Source of the DNA: Comamonadaceae bacterium
GTDB taxonomy: Bacteria; Pseudomonadota; Gammaproteobacteria; Burkholderiales; Burkholderiaceae_C
Direction of reading: 5' to 3'
Assembly: GCA_947372865.1 (NCBI GenBank)
Contig: CANBVJ010000003.1
Span: forward strand, 1 to 64,000
Length of the DNA stretch: 64,000 nt
How positions within the stretch are numbered: position 1 is the first letter of the stretch; the number at the start of each line of letters is the position of its first letter. Under the pieces are notes generated by a model. The model was not told where the DNA came from. It did no database searches and worked only from the letters and a program-made list of their open reading frames with translations. Of the stretch, positions 54,686 through 63,312 are shown piece after piece. Position numbers and translations under genes: made by a program.

Positions 54686-55341
54686 TTAATTTAATTAATT
54701 ACTTTAGATACATCGTCTATCTATTTGTTTTTATTGGATTTTCTTGTGCTAATGCGGGCTCCTACGAGGACTTTTTCCAGGCCGTCACGCGTGACGACGA
54801 CGCCAAAGTCAGCCAGTTGATTGCGCGCGGCTTTGACGCCAACACCATGGGCCCAGCGGGCGCGCCGGCTTTGTTGACGGCGATCCGCGAGCCTTCACCC
54901 AAGGTCATTGGTGTGCTGCTCAAAGTGCCAGGCATTCAGGCCGAAGTTCGCAACGCCAAAGACGAAAGCGCCTTGATGCTTGCGGCGCTGGCGGGCATGC
55001 AGGATGTCTGCGCGCGGCTGATTGCGTTGGACGCCGATGTCAACAAGACCGGCTGGACGCCGCTGCATTACGCAGCCACCGGCGGCCACGACGCTGTAAT
55101 TCGCTTGCTGCTTGAAAATTTTGCCTACATCGACGCTGAGTCGCCCAACCAGACCACGCCCTTGATGATGGCTGCCATGTACGGCAGCGCGAATAGCGTC
55201 AAGCTGCTGCTGGAAGCCGGCGCCGACGCCACGCTGCGCAACGCGGCAGGCCTGAGCGCTCTTGATTTTGCTGAACGCGGCGCACGACCGGACGCCTATG
55301 GCGCGATTGCCAAGCATCTCAAAGCCGGCCCGGGCACCTGA
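54682..55341 (+). CDS. Secreted ankyrin-repeat protein
   Basis: A 219-residue protein with a Sec signal peptide (about residues 1-24, cleavage near CANA) and four to five ankyrin repeats, for example KDESALMLAALAGMQDVCARLIALDAD, TGWTPLHYAATGGHDAVIRLLLE and TTPLMMAAMYGSANSVKLLLEAGAD. Ankyrin repeats mediate protein contacts; in the periplasm a partner is unknown. The first 70 bases are strikingly AT-rich compared with the rest of the gene. It overlaps the tatD stop by four bases, so it is the last gene of that operon, and it ends 37 bases before the dif-like site. Confidence 0.9.
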   Translation: MINLINYFRYIVYLFVFIGFSCANAGSYEDFFQAVTRDDDAKVSQLIARGFDANTMGPAGAPALLTAIREPSPKVIGVLLKVPGIQAEVRNAKDESALMLAALAGMQDVCARLIALDADVNKTGWTPLHYAATGGHDAVIRLLLENFAYIDAESPNQTTPLMMAAMYGSANSVKLLLEAGADATLRNAAGLSALDFAERGARPDAYGAIAKHLKAGPGT

Positions 55342-55378
55342 AGGCGGGTTAAAACATCCGATCTTTAGCTGCTCGAAT

Positions 55379-55406
55379 ACTTCATACGATGTATATTATG
55401 TTAACA
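55379..55406 (+). other. dif: Probable dif chromosome-dimer resolution site
   Basis: The centre and right arm are TGTATA and TTATGTTAACA, which match the E. coli dif centre (TGTATA) and XerD arm (TTATGTTAAAT) at 15 of 17 positions. The left, XerC-side arm ACTTCATACGA is looser, about 4 of 11 positions by my comparison. The 28-bp layout is 11 + 6 + 11. The spacer between the ankyrin and ureohydrolase genes is intergenic and AT-rich. GGGNAGGG octamers seen by eye point at this site from both sides. XerC/XerD would resolve chromosome dimers here. Confidence 0.72.
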
Positions 55407-55492
55407 AACGTATGCTCATCAAAAGTTGCGATTGGGCCAACCGCCGCCACACACCCGCTTGAGCGCCCGGCGTAAAACGACCACTTGTTGCA

Positions 55493-56542
55493 TCAAGGCT
55501 TGATCGAAGGGCTCAACGCCATCAGGCTCAAAATCTCAAACAGCATCTGCGCGCCGGCCTGGGCGGTATTGGTGCTGGCGTCGTACTGGGGCGCTACCTC
55601 CACCACATCGCCACCCACGATGTTCAGGCCCTTGAGCCCGTGCAGAATCGCCAGCGCCTCGCGGGTGCTTAAGCCCCCGATCTCGGGCGTGCCGGTGCCA
55701 GGAGCGAAGGCCGGGTCCAGTCCGTCCACGTCAAAGGTCACATAGGTCGGCCCGTCGCCCACCACGGCACGGGCCATACGGACGATTTCTTCGATGCCCA
55801 GGCGCTGCACTTCTTCGGCGTGCACCACCGTCATGCCGGCGTCTTTGGAAAACTCCCATAAGTATTCGGACGAGCCGCGAATTCCGATCTGGATGCAACG
55901 CGTCGGGTCCAGTACGCCGTCGAGTACCGCCAGGCGAAACGGGCCGCCATGGTGAAAACGGGTCTGGTCAAACTCGCCACCCGTGTCGCAATGGGCGTCG
56001 ATGTGCACCATGCCGATGGGCCCGGCGCGCCCCACGGCTTTCATGATCGGGTAAGTAATGGAGTGGTCGCCGCCCACAGTGAGCGGCAACACGCCCTGGT
56101 CTATCACCTGGTGGTACCAGGCCTCTAAATCTTCCATGCACATGGGCAGGCTGTAGCGGCTGCGAAAGGGCACATCGCCCACGTCGGCCACCCGTAGCGT
56201 GTGCACGGGAGCGACTTGCAGCACGTGGTTGTAGGGGCCGATGCGTTCAATGGTGCGCACGGCGCGCGGGCCAAAGCGCGCGCCTGGCCGGTTGCTGGCG
56301 CCCAGATCCATGGGCGCGCCCATGAGCGCCACCTGCAAATCGCCAAAATCAGGCGCCTTGGCGTCCACCGTGCGGGCTGGGGCTGAGAGCAAGGTCGGAA
56401 TGCCGGAATACGGCGCGGCGCGCGTGCCGCCTTCCGAAAAAATGCTGTCCGCCACCTGCTTGAACAGGGGGTCGTGCATGTCGGCGGCGGTGCCGCTGTA
56501 TTTGGCGCGCAGGGCGGCTAGTTGGTCTTGGCTTAAGGGCAT
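55493..56542 (-). CDS. Arginase/agmatinase-family ureohydrolase
   Basis: A 349-residue manganese (or nickel)-dependent ureohydrolase. Metal ligands are in GGDHSITYPIM, HIDAHCDTGG and FDVDGLDPAFAPGTGTPE. It is longer than E. coli agmatinase (306) through an N-terminal extension of about 60 residues, as in guanidinobutyrase, guanidinopropionase and related enzymes. It should cleave a guanidino group to urea plus an amine; the exact substrate (agmatine, guanidinobutyrate or another guanidine) is not readable. No putrescine-pathway gene is adjacent. The ATG at 56542 is followed by the natural MPLSQDQLAALRAKY. Confidence 0.88.
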   Translation of the reverse strand: MPLSQDQLAALRAKYSGTAADMHDPLFKQVADSIFSEGGTRAAPYSGIPTLLSAPARTVDAKAPDFGDLQVALMGAPMDLGASNRPGARFGPRAVRTIERIGPYNHVLQVAPVHTLRVADVGDVPFRSRYSLPMCMEDLEAWYHQVIDQGVLPLTVGGDHSITYPIMKAVGRAGPIGMVHIDAHCDTGGEFDQTRFHHGGPFRLAVLDGVLDPTRCIQIGIRGSSEYLWEFSKDAGMTVVHAEEVQRLGIEEIVRMARAVVGDGPTYVTFDVDGLDPAFAPGTGTPEIGGLSTREALAILHGLKGLNIVGGDVVEVAPQYDASTNTAQAGAQMLFEILSLMALSPSIKP

Positions 56543-56707
56543 GGCGGTTCCTCAGGGGTTGCCCAGGATGTTAGTGCAGTGCGCGAGTGGCGTCGGCCAG
56601 GTCGCCGACATTACAGACCAAGGGTTAGCCCTGCGGCCGCACCGCGCGGTGGCGCTTATTCTTGCGCCATATGACATATCAACCGTACTCCAAGAACTGG
56701 GGAATCC

Positions 56708-57499
56708 ATGAAAACCATCATTTATGAACAAGTGGGCGGGGTGGCCACCGTCACGCTCAACCGGCCCGAGGCGCTCAACGCGCTATCTTGGGAGATGAAC
56801 CACGAACTCGCCGAACTGAGTTCTCGCCTAGAGTTGGACGACAGCGTGCGCTGCGTGGTGCTGCAAGGCGCTGGCGACCATTTCATGGCCGGGGGCGACA
56901 TCAAGGGGTTTAGCTCCGGCCCGAGCGACGCGCAGTCGCGAAAGATCGGCTTTGAGCGCGGCATTGCCGAGACCCACAGCATCATCACCCTGCTCAAACG
57001 CATGCCCAAGCCGGTGATTGCCAGCGTACAAGGGGCGGTGGCCGGGTTTGGCGTGTCGCTCATGAGCGCCTGTGATCTGGTGGTGGCTGCGGACAACTGC
57101 TACTTCACCCTGGCCTATTGCCATATCGGCACCACGCCCGACGGCGGCGCCACCTACGCCCTGCCCCGCACCGTGGGCACCAAGCTGGCGATGGAAATTG
57201 CGCTCTTGGGCGACCGTTTTGACGCCGCGCGCGCCTTGCAACTGGGCCTGGTCAACCGGGTGGTGCCAGCGGCGCAGCGCCAAGAAGTAGCAGCCACCTT
57301 GGCGGCACGCCTGGCCAAAGGGCCCACCGCTGTTTATGGCCGCACTAAAAAGCTGATCAACGAATCGCACAACCACACGCTGGCCGAGCAGTTGCAGGCG
57401 GAACAAGAGAACTTTGTCGCATCGGCCCTGGGTGCCGACTTTGCCGAGGGCATCGCGGCCTTTGTAGCAAAGCGCAAGCCGAACTTTGTCGGCCACTGA
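56708..57499 (+). CDS. Enoyl-CoA hydratase/isomerase family protein
   Basis: A 263-residue crotonase-fold protein. It has LNRPEALNALSWEM, the oxyanion loop GAGDHFMAGGDIKGF and the second oxyanion/helix region VQGAVAGFGVSLMSACDLVVA, then THIG-like FTLAYCHIGTTPDGG. The second catalytic Glu of bifunctional hydratases is replaced by Gly or Asp in this region, so it might be an isomerase or a hydratase of unusual substrate. It would act in acyl-CoA breakdown. It precedes a nitronate monooxygenase gene by 38 bases on the same strand. Confidence 0.88.
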   Translation: MKTIIYEQVGGVATVTLNRPEALNALSWEMNHELAELSSRLELDDSVRCVVLQGAGDHFMAGGDIKGFSSGPSDAQSRKIGFERGIAETHSIITLLKRMPKPVIASVQGAVAGFGVSLMSACDLVVAADNCYFTLAYCHIGTTPDGGATYALPRTVGTKLAMEIALLGDRFDAARALQLGLVNRVVPAAQRQEVAATLAARLAKGPTAVYGRTKKLINESHNHTLAEQLQAEQENFVASALGADFAEGIAAFVAKRKPNFVGH

Positions 57500-57537
57500 T
57501 CCCCATTTTTTTACAACAAACCAAACGGAGGACCCCT

Positions 57538-58515
57538 ATGAAAACCTTGATCACAGAAATGTTCGGCATCCAGCACCCCATCATTCAGGGGGGAATGCAC
57601 TACGTGGGCTTTGCCGAATTGGCTGCCGCCGTCTCCAACGCCGGCGGCCTGGGCATCATCACCGGTCTGACCCAGCGCACGCCCGAGGCGCTGGCCGCCG
57701 AGATTGCCCGCTGCCGCACCATGACAGACAAACCCTTTGGCGTGAACCTGACCTTTTTGCCCACCGTGAGCTCGCCCGACTATCCGGGCTACATCAAAGC
57801 CATCATCGACGGGGGCGTCAAGGCGGTGGAAACCGCCGGCAACAACCCGCAAAAGTGGCTGCCCGCGCTGCACGAGGCCGGGGTCAAGGTGATCCACAAA
57901 TGCACCTCGGTGCGCCACGCGCTCAAGGCCGAGGCGATTGGCTGCGACGCTGTCAGCGTGGACGGTTTTGAGTGCGGCGGCCACCCCGGCGAGGACGATA
58001 TTCCCAACTTCATCTTGCTGCCGCGCGCGGCCGAGTCGCTCAAAATTCCCTTTGTGGCCTCGGGCGGCATGGCCGACGGCCGCTCACTTGTGGCGGCCTT
58101 GGCGCTGGGCGCCGAGGGCATCAACATGGGCACGCGCTTTATTGCCACGCAAGAGGCGCCAGTGCATGACAAGGTCAAGCAAGCCATCGTGGACGCGAGT
58201 GAGCTCGATACCCGCCTGGTGATGCGCCCCTTGCGCAACACCGAACGCGTGCTGCGCAACGCGGCGGTTGACCGACTGCTGGAAAAAGAACGTACGCTGG
58301 GCGCCAACATCAAGTTCGAGGACATCATTGACGAGGTGGCCGGCGTCTATCCGCGCATCATGCAAAACGGCGACATGGAAGCTGGCGCCTGGTCGTGCGG
58401 CATGGTGGCAGGGCTGATTCACGATGTGCCAACCGTCAAGGAACTGATCGACCGCATCATGGCGCAGGCCGAAGGCATCATCTACCGGCGCCTGGTCGGA
58501 CTGGGCCACAGCTAA
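57538..58515 (+). CDS. Nitronate monooxygenase-like FMN oxidoreductase
   Basis: A 325-residue TIM-barrel flavoenzyme of the 2-nitropropane dioxygenase family. FMN-binding features are IQGGMHYVGFAELAAAVSNAGGLG, the phosphate-binding VASGGMADGRSLVAALALGAEG and the general-base histidine in FECGGHPGEDDIP. Family members oxidise nitronates or act as NADH:quinone reductases. The EGINMGTRF segment is typical of the class that often sits with acyl-CoA genes, as here beside an enoyl-CoA hydratase. A GGAGG site precedes the ATG. Confidence 0.9.
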   Translation: MKTLITEMFGIQHPIIQGGMHYVGFAELAAAVSNAGGLGIITGLTQRTPEALAAEIARCRTMTDKPFGVNLTFLPTVSSPDYPGYIKAIIDGGVKAVETAGNNPQKWLPALHEAGVKVIHKCTSVRHALKAEAIGCDAVSVDGFECGGHPGEDDIPNFILLPRAAESLKIPFVASGGMADGRSLVAALALGAEGINMGTRFIATQEAPVHDKVKQAIVDASELDTRLVMRPLRNTERVLRNAAVDRLLEKERTLGANIKFEDIIDEVAGVYPRIMQNGDMEAGAWSCGMVAGLIHDVPTVKELIDRIMAQAEGIIYRRLVGLGHS

Positions 58516-58522
58516 GCCGTGC

Positions 58523-59431
58523 CTAAATATGGCCCCAAACCAGTAGCGCATCGCGGCCCTGGGTGACCAAATCCACCTTGGCGCCCACGGGTAGCAGCAC
58601 TTTGGTGGTCACATGGCCAAAGGGTAGGCCGGTGAGCACCGGCACCTTCACTTGGCTGCGCAACCAGCCGACCACGCTGGCGAGTTTGAAGCCTTTGTCG
58701 TGCGGCACTAGCTTGTAGTTGGTGAACTGGCCCAGCACAATCGCTTTTTGCTGCGCCAGCACGCCACTGTGCAAAAGTTGGGTCAGCATGCGCTCCAGGC
58801 GATAAGGGTGTTCGCCCACGTCTTCCAGAAACAATACACCGCCCCTGACCTTGGGCAAATACGGCGTCCCCAAGAGCGACACCAGCACCGCCAGATTGCC
58901 GCCCCAGAGCTTGGCGTTGTGTACTTCTAGCGCGGCGTTGGCCTCGGTTAAAGGCAGGCGCCAGCCCGCGCCCTCCCCTTGCTCCAGCAGCAAATCGTCA
59001 AAGCAGGCTTGCATGATCTCGTCCGGGCCGTCTGGCGCGCCAAAGTCTTCGCCAAGCGCCGGGCCTTGCCAGGTAATGGCACCGGTTTTGGCCATGACCG
59101 CCAGCTCAAAGGCCGTGAAATCGCTCAGGCCCACAAACTGCGTGCCCGTCTCAACCGCCTTGGCAATCGCGGCATAGGGCAGCGCGGGTAAAAGCCGCGT
59201 GAGCCCATAACCGCCGCGCGTAACCATGGCCACATCGGCGCCGCTGGCCGCCGCCCGGCCAATGGCCGCCAGCCGCGTGGCGTCGTCACCCGCAAAGCGC
59301 AGATGGCTAGTCAGGGCGTCAGCGTCTACCTCCACCTCGTGCCCCAGGGCGCGCAGGTGCTTAAGCCCGCGCTTGAAAGCCGCCTTGTCGCGCACCGCGC
59401 CCGAAGGCGAAAAAATGTAGATGTGGCTCAT
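58523..59431 (-). CDS. ldcA: LD-carboxypeptidase (muramoyltetrapeptide carboxypeptidase)
   Basis: A 302-residue cytoplasmic serine peptidase of the S66 family that removes D-Ala from recycled murein tetrapeptides. Visible are the N-terminal IYIFSPSGAV, MVTRGGYGLTRLLP, the nucleophile Ser in VGLSDFTAFE, the acid in LEDVGEHPYRLERM and GLPFGHVTTKVLLPVG with the histidine. The stop lies 7 bases from the end of the nitronate-monooxygenase gene on the other strand (convergent). The ATG at 59431 gives MSHIYIFSPSG, the family N-terminus. Confidence 0.93.
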   Translation of the reverse strand: MSHIYIFSPSGAVRDKAAFKRGLKHLRALGHEVEVDADALTSHLRFAGDDATRLAAIGRAAASGADVAMVTRGGYGLTRLLPALPYAAIAKAVETGTQFVGLSDFTAFELAVMAKTGAITWQGPALGEDFGAPDGPDEIMQACFDDLLLEQGEGAGWRLPLTEANAALEVHNAKLWGGNLAVLVSLLGTPYLPKVRGGVLFLEDVGEHPYRLERMLTQLLHSGVLAQQKAIVLGQFTNYKLVPHDKGFKLASVVGWLRSQVKVPVLTGLPFGHVTTKVLLPVGAKVDLVTQGRDALLVWGHI

Positions 59432-59465
59432 AGAAATGAATTGGGGTCAGATTCCAATTATTGGA

Positions 59466-60848
59466 TTAGCTTTTAGGGTGAAAAAACTGCAGCGCCTGCT
59501 GCGCAATGGGCTCGCCGTGCTCTTGCACAAAGTGGCCGGCTTGGGGCAAAAGCATCACTTCGCTGCAGCCGCGAATCTGCTTTTGCAAAGCGCGCATGAC
59601 TGGCTCGCCCAGCACCGGGTCTTGCTGGCCAATGGCCATCAGCGTCTGGCCAGCCCAGTCGTGCTGCCAAAACGCCTGGGCGCGGCGCGATACTTCCGCA
59701 CCCGGCGAATCCGCAAACTCGGGCACCATGGGCGGAAAAGCGCGCAGCGCTGCGCGGTGGCCCCGGTCGGGAAAAGGGGCGTTGTAGGCCTGCCACTCAG
59801 GCTCGGCCATCTGGGCGTTGCCCCGGGCAAACAGGCGGCCCACGTCAAATTCCGGGTTTTTGTCGCACCACTGGCGCCAGGCCAAAAAGCCAGGCGACAA
59901 GGGCTGCTCGCCGGTAGCCAGCGTAGTGTTCATCACCAGCAGTCCCCGGTAGCGCTGGGGCGCGTCCATGGGCAGGGTCAGGCCCAAAATGCCACCCCAG
60001 TCTTGCACCACCAGCACCACATTGCGCAAATCAAGCCGTTCCACCAACTCCAACAGCACCTGGCGATGGAAGTCAAAGCCATGAAACCCGTCTTTTTTGG
60101 GCTTGTCGCTTTTGCCAAACCCGATCAAATCGGGCGCCACCACCCGGTGCCCTGCCCCGGCAAAGACCGGAATCATCTTGCGGTACAGGTAGCTCCAGGC
60201 CGGGTTGCCGTGCAAACACAGGTAGGTGGTGTGCGCGTATGCGGGCCCCACGTCCAGGTAGTGCATGCGCAAACCGGCCAGCACTGGTAAGTCGCTCAGG
60301 AAATGGGGCGGCCAGGGGTAGTCGGGCACGTCGGTAAAACAGGCATCTGGCGTGCGCAAGGCGTCGTCGCGGACCGGGTTCATATTCAACCTTTTGGGTT
60401 TGAAGAAGTCTTGCAGCATAGACGCACAGCCGGCGGCCAGCACGCCACCCTGCACTTGCGTTTGGTGGTTCAGGGCGTCTTGACCAAACAGATTGAGCAC
60501 CGAGCCCGCCGCCCCCGTGCGCGGGTCCACCGCACCAAACACAACCCGCTTGAGGCGTGCGTGCAGCATCGCGCCGCTGCACATGGCGCAGGGCTCCAGG
60601 GTGACAAACAACTCGCAGCCGTCTAAGCGGTAATTGCCCAATGCCAAGGCTGCCGCGCGCAAGGCCGCGATCTCAGCATGGGCCGTGGGGTCATGCTGGC
60701 CAATCGGGGCATTGCGGCCGGTGGCGATCAGCGCACCGTCTTTAACCACCACAGCGCCCACCGGCACTTCGCCGTCTTGGGCGGCCAGCGCCGCCTGCTC
60801 TAGCGCCAGGCGCATCCAGTGCGCATCTGTGGGCTGACTTTCAGGCAT
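59466..60848 (-). CDS. tadA: tRNA adenosine deaminase TadA fused to DhlA-like haloalkane dehalogenase
   Basis: A single 460-residue frame encodes two enzymes. Residues 1-150 are TadA, the tRNA-Arg A34-to-inosine deaminase: zinc ligand His57 and catalytic Glu59 in TAHAEI, Cys87 and Cys90 in EPCAMC. A short linker (NMNPVRDD, about 156-162) leads to an alpha/beta hydrolase very like haloalkane dehalogenase DhlA: HGNPAWSYLYRKMIP, PDLIGFGKSDKP, nucleophile Asp283 with halide-binding Trp284 in VQDWGG, and the His in QAGHFVQEHGEP near the C-terminus. No stop or frameshift separates them. The ATG at 60848 lies past the paiB stop; a longer reading overlaps that gene. Dehalogenase activity itself is inference. 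Confidence 0.9.
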   Translation of the reverse strand: MPESQPTDAHWMRLALEQAALAAQDGEVPVGAVVVKDGALIATGRNAPIGQHDPTAHAEIAALRAAALALGNYRLDGCELFVTLEPCAMCSGAMLHARLKRVVFGAVDPRTGAAGSVLNLFGQDALNHQTQVQGGVLAAGCASMLQDFFKPKRLNMNPVRDDALRTPDACFTDVPDYPWPPHFLSDLPVLAGLRMHYLDVGPAYAHTTYLCLHGNPAWSYLYRKMIPVFAGAGHRVVAPDLIGFGKSDKPKKDGFHGFDFHRQVLLELVERLDLRNVVLVVQDWGGILGLTLPMDAPQRYRGLLVMNTTLATGEQPLSPGFLAWRQWCDKNPEFDVGRLFARGNAQMAEPEWQAYNAPFPDRGHRAALRAFPPMVPEFADSPGAEVSRRAQAFWQHDWAGQTLMAIGQQDPVLGEPVMRALQKQIRGCSEVMLLPQAGHFVQEHGEPIAQQALQFFHPKS

Positions 60849-60865
60849 GGCGCAGGCGGCGGTGT

Positions 60866-61501
60866 TCAGGCACCCAGACCCATTTGGCGCATCCACTGCC
60901 CCAGGGCTTGTTCGTCTGGGCTGCCTGCATCGTAGATTTCCAGCATGCGGGCGTGTGCTTCCGGACGATGTTGATTCACTTTAACTTTGCACTGCAAGCT
61001 TATGATTTTTAATGAAAATGCTACGATTCCCATAAGCATCTTGCCGGTGTAATCGTGCGGCAAGGCGCGCCACTGGTCGGCGTAGGCGGGCTCGTGGTCG
61101 GCAATCAACTGCTTGAGCAGCGCGTCTTTGGCGGCTTCGCCATCAAGCAAGGTGGCCTGCACGGTGCAATGCACGGCGATGTAATTCCAGGTCGGCACGC
61201 GCACCAGGTCGGGATACACCTTGGGCGACATATAGGCTTGCGGGCCCATGAAGGTAACGACCGCTTGCGCCCGGGCTTGCAGAAACTTCCAGTGCGGATT
61301 GCCGCGTGCGCAGTGGCCGAGCAAGGTGTGGGGCACCAGGGAGCCGTCTGGCCCGGGGCTTGATTCGAGATGCAGCGGCAAATGCGTCACGAATGGCAGA
61401 CCGCCCTCATCCACCGAAATCAGGCTGGCAAAGGGGTGGCTGCGCATGACCTGTGCTGCCACCAGGGCGTCCTTGGAGTCAAACTGCGCAGGTAGGTACA
61501 T
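60866..61501 (-). CDS. PaiB-like FMN-binding protein
   Basis: A 211-residue split-barrel FMN-binding protein resembling PaiB, the negative transcriptional regulator partner in sporulation control of Bacillus. It begins MYLPAQFDSKDALVAAQVMRSHPFASLIS, contains LLGHCARGNPHWKFL, VTFMGPQAYMSPKVY and VPTWNYIAVH, and ends with the KVNQHRPEAH family block. In proteobacteria it is usually assigned a pyridoxamine-phosphate-oxidase-like fold with unknown role. A patch near the 3' end (about 60,975-61,035) is AT-rich. It lies between guaA (9-base gap) and tadA on the same strand and is probably co-transcribed. Confidence 0.88.
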   Translation of the reverse strand: MYLPAQFDSKDALVAAQVMRSHPFASLISVDEGGLPFVTHLPLHLESSPGPDGSLVPHTLLGHCARGNPHWKFLQARAQAVVTFMGPQAYMSPKVYPDLVRVPTWNYIAVHCTVQATLLDGEAAKDALLKQLIADHEPAYADQWRALPHDYTGKMLMGIVAFSLKIISLQCKVKVNQHRPEAHARMLEIYDAGSPDEQALGQWMRQMGLGA

Positions 61502-61510
61502 GGGGCTCGC

Positions 61511-63160
61511 TCACTCCCACTCAATCGTCGCCGGGGGTTTTGAGCTCACGTCATAGGTCACGCGGTTAATCCCGCGCACCTCGTTGATGATGCGCCCAGA
61601 CACTTTTTTGAGCAGCGCGTAAGGCAGTTCGGCCCAGTCTGCGGTCATGAAATCGCTGGTTTGCACGGCGCGCAGGGCCACCACGTAGTCGTAGGTGCGG
61701 CCGTCGCCCATCACGCCCACGCTTTTCACGGGCAAAAACACGGTGAAGGCCTGGCTGGTGGCTTCATACCAGTTGTTGGGCACGCCGCCTGCGCCCGCCA
61801 CTTCGCCAGCCGCCGGAACGTAAGGCGTAGCGCGCAGTTCTTCGATAAAGATCGCATCAGCGCGGCGCAGCAGGTCGGCGTATTCTTTTTTGACCTCGCC
61901 CAAAATCCGCACGCCGAGGCCGGGGCCGGGAAAGGGATGGCGGTAGACCATGTCGTGCGGCAAGCCTAGCGCCACGCCGAGTTGGCGCACTTCGTCCTTG
62001 AACAGGTCGCGCAGGGGTTCGAGCAGTTTCAGGCCCAGCTGCTCGGGCAGGCCGCCCACGTTGTGATGGCTTTTGATAGTGACGGCTTTTTTGCTTTTAG
62101 CGCCGCCACTCTCGATCACGTCGGGGTAAATCGTGCCTTGGGCGAGGAAGGTAGCTCCTTTATGACCACCATTGCCCGCTTTGAGTTTTGCCGCTTGTTC
62201 TTTGAACACATCCACAAACAAGCCGCCAATGATCTTGCGCTTGGCCTCGGGCTCGCTCACGCCGGCCAGTTTGCCCAAAAAGAGCTCGCCGGCGTCCACG
62301 CGGATCACCTTGGCGTGCAGTTTGCCGACGAACATTTCCATCACCATGTCGCCTTCGTTCAGGCGCAGCAAGCCGTGGTCCACAAAAACGCAGGTGAGCT
62401 GGTCGCCAATGGCGCGGTGGATGAGTGCGGCCGCCACTGACGAATCCACGCCGCCGGACAGGCCCAAAATCACCTCCTCATTACCGACTTGTGCGCGAAT
62501 TTTGGCCACAGCTTCGGCCACATGGTCGTGCATCACCCAATCGGGGCGGGCGGCGCAAATATCAAGCACAAAGCGGTTCAGCAGCGCCTGCCCTTGCACC
62601 GTGTGCGTCACTTCGGGGTGAAATTGCACGCCATAGAAATGCCGCACTTCGTCGGCCATACCAGCAATCGGGCAACTCGGGGTGCTGGCCATCAGCTTGA
62701 AGCCGGGTGGCAGCTCAGTCACCTTGTCCCCGTGGCTCATCCAGACCTTGAGCATGCCGTGGTCTTCGGGCGTGGTGAAGTCGGCAATGTCCTTGAGCAA
62801 AGCGGTGTGGCCGTGGGCGCGCACTTCGGCGTAGCCAAACTCGCGGGTGTGGCCGCCTTCGACCTTGCCACCGAGCTGCTGCGCCATGGTTTGCATGCCG
62901 TAGCAAATGCCCAGCACCGGCACGCCCAGCGCAAACACGGCGGCCGGCGCGTTGTCGGTGCTGTCTTCGTACACGCTGGCGTGGCTGCCCGACAGGATGA
63001 CACCCTTGAGCGTGCCGTCTGCCGCGTACGCCCGCACCCAGTCGTCCGTCACGTCACAAGGATGAACCTCGCAATACACATGCGCTTCGCGCACCCGCCG
63101 GGCGATCAACTGCGTGACCTGGGAGCCGAAATCGAGAATGAGAATTTTGGAGTGCTGCAT
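61511..63160 (-). CDS. guaA: GMP synthase (glutamine-hydrolysing)
   Basis: A 549-residue bifunctional enzyme that converts XMP to GMP. The N-terminal class I amidotransferase domain has [13 protein letters not shown] with the nucleophile Cys and FHPEVTHT with the His. The ATP-pyrophosphatase domain has the P-loop [15 protein letters not shown], and the C-terminal dimerisation part ends KPPATIEWE, matching the conserved PPxTIEWE. The ATG at 63160 gives [14 protein letters not shown]; the upstream in-frame extension runs through the spacer into guaB antisense. It follows guaB in the guaBA operon. Confidence 0.96.
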   Translation of the reverse strand: MQHSKILILDFGSQVTQLIARRVREAHVYCEVHPCDVTDDWVRAYAADGTLKGVILSGSHASVYEDSTDNAPAAVFALGVPVLGICYGMQTMAQQLGGKVEGGHTREFGYAEVRAHGHTALLKDIADFTTPEDHGMLKVWMSHGDKVTELPPGFKLMASTPSCPIAGMADEVRHFYGVQFHPEVTHTVQGQALLNRFVLDICAARPDWVMHDHVAEAVAKIRAQVGNEEVILGLSGGVDSSVAAALIHRAIGDQLTCVFVDHGLLRLNEGDMVMEMFVGKLHAKVIRVDAGELFLGKLAGVSEPEAKRKIIGGLFVDVFKEQAAKLKAGNGGHKGATFLAQGTIYPDVIESGGAKSKKAVTIKSHHNVGGLPEQLGLKLLEPLRDLFKDEVRQLGVALGLPHDMVYRHPFPGPGLGVRILGEVKKEYADLLRRADAIFIEELRATPYVPAAGEVAGAGGVPNNWYEATSQAFTVFLPVKSVGVMGDGRTYDYVVALRAVQTSDFMTADWAELPYALLKKVSGRIINEVRGINRVTYDVSSKPPATIEWE

Positions 63161-63188
63161 GAATGTCAAATTGGGGAAAGTAAAAACG

Positions 63189-63216
63189 AAAAAGGCGTCT
63201 GGGAGCAGACGCCCTT
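63189..63216 (-). terminator. Hairpin terminator or attenuator downstream of guaB
   Basis: GGCGTCTG and CAGACGCC are perfect 8-bp complements around GGAG. On the minus strand the hairpin is followed by a run of T, so it would stop or attenuate guaB transcription before guaA. Confidence 0.75.
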
Positions 63217-63229
63217 TGGGGCAAAGAAG

Positions 63230-63312
63230 ATCAGTCGCCGCCGGGCCGCCCCAAGGCGACTGCGCCCCCTGCGGGGGGCAGCGAAGTACACGCAGTGACG
63301 AGCGTGGGGGCC
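63230..63312. repeat. Structured GC-rich intergenic element in the guaB-guaA spacer
   Basis: The spacer between guaB and guaA holds a dense block with GCCCCC/GGGGGC pairing around TGCG (63264-63279) and the string GCAGCGAAGTACACGCAGTG. From memory, closely similar strings recur in intergenic regions of Comamonadaceae chromosomes, so this may be a family-specific dispersed element. Only one copy was seen in this window. Confidence 0.5.

Noticed and set aside
56592-56609. GTCGGC-N6-GCCGAC inverted repeat between the ureohydrolase and enoyl-CoA hydratase genes
   Set aside because: Six-base GC-only half-sites are too likely by chance in this composition, and no regulator or second copy supports it.
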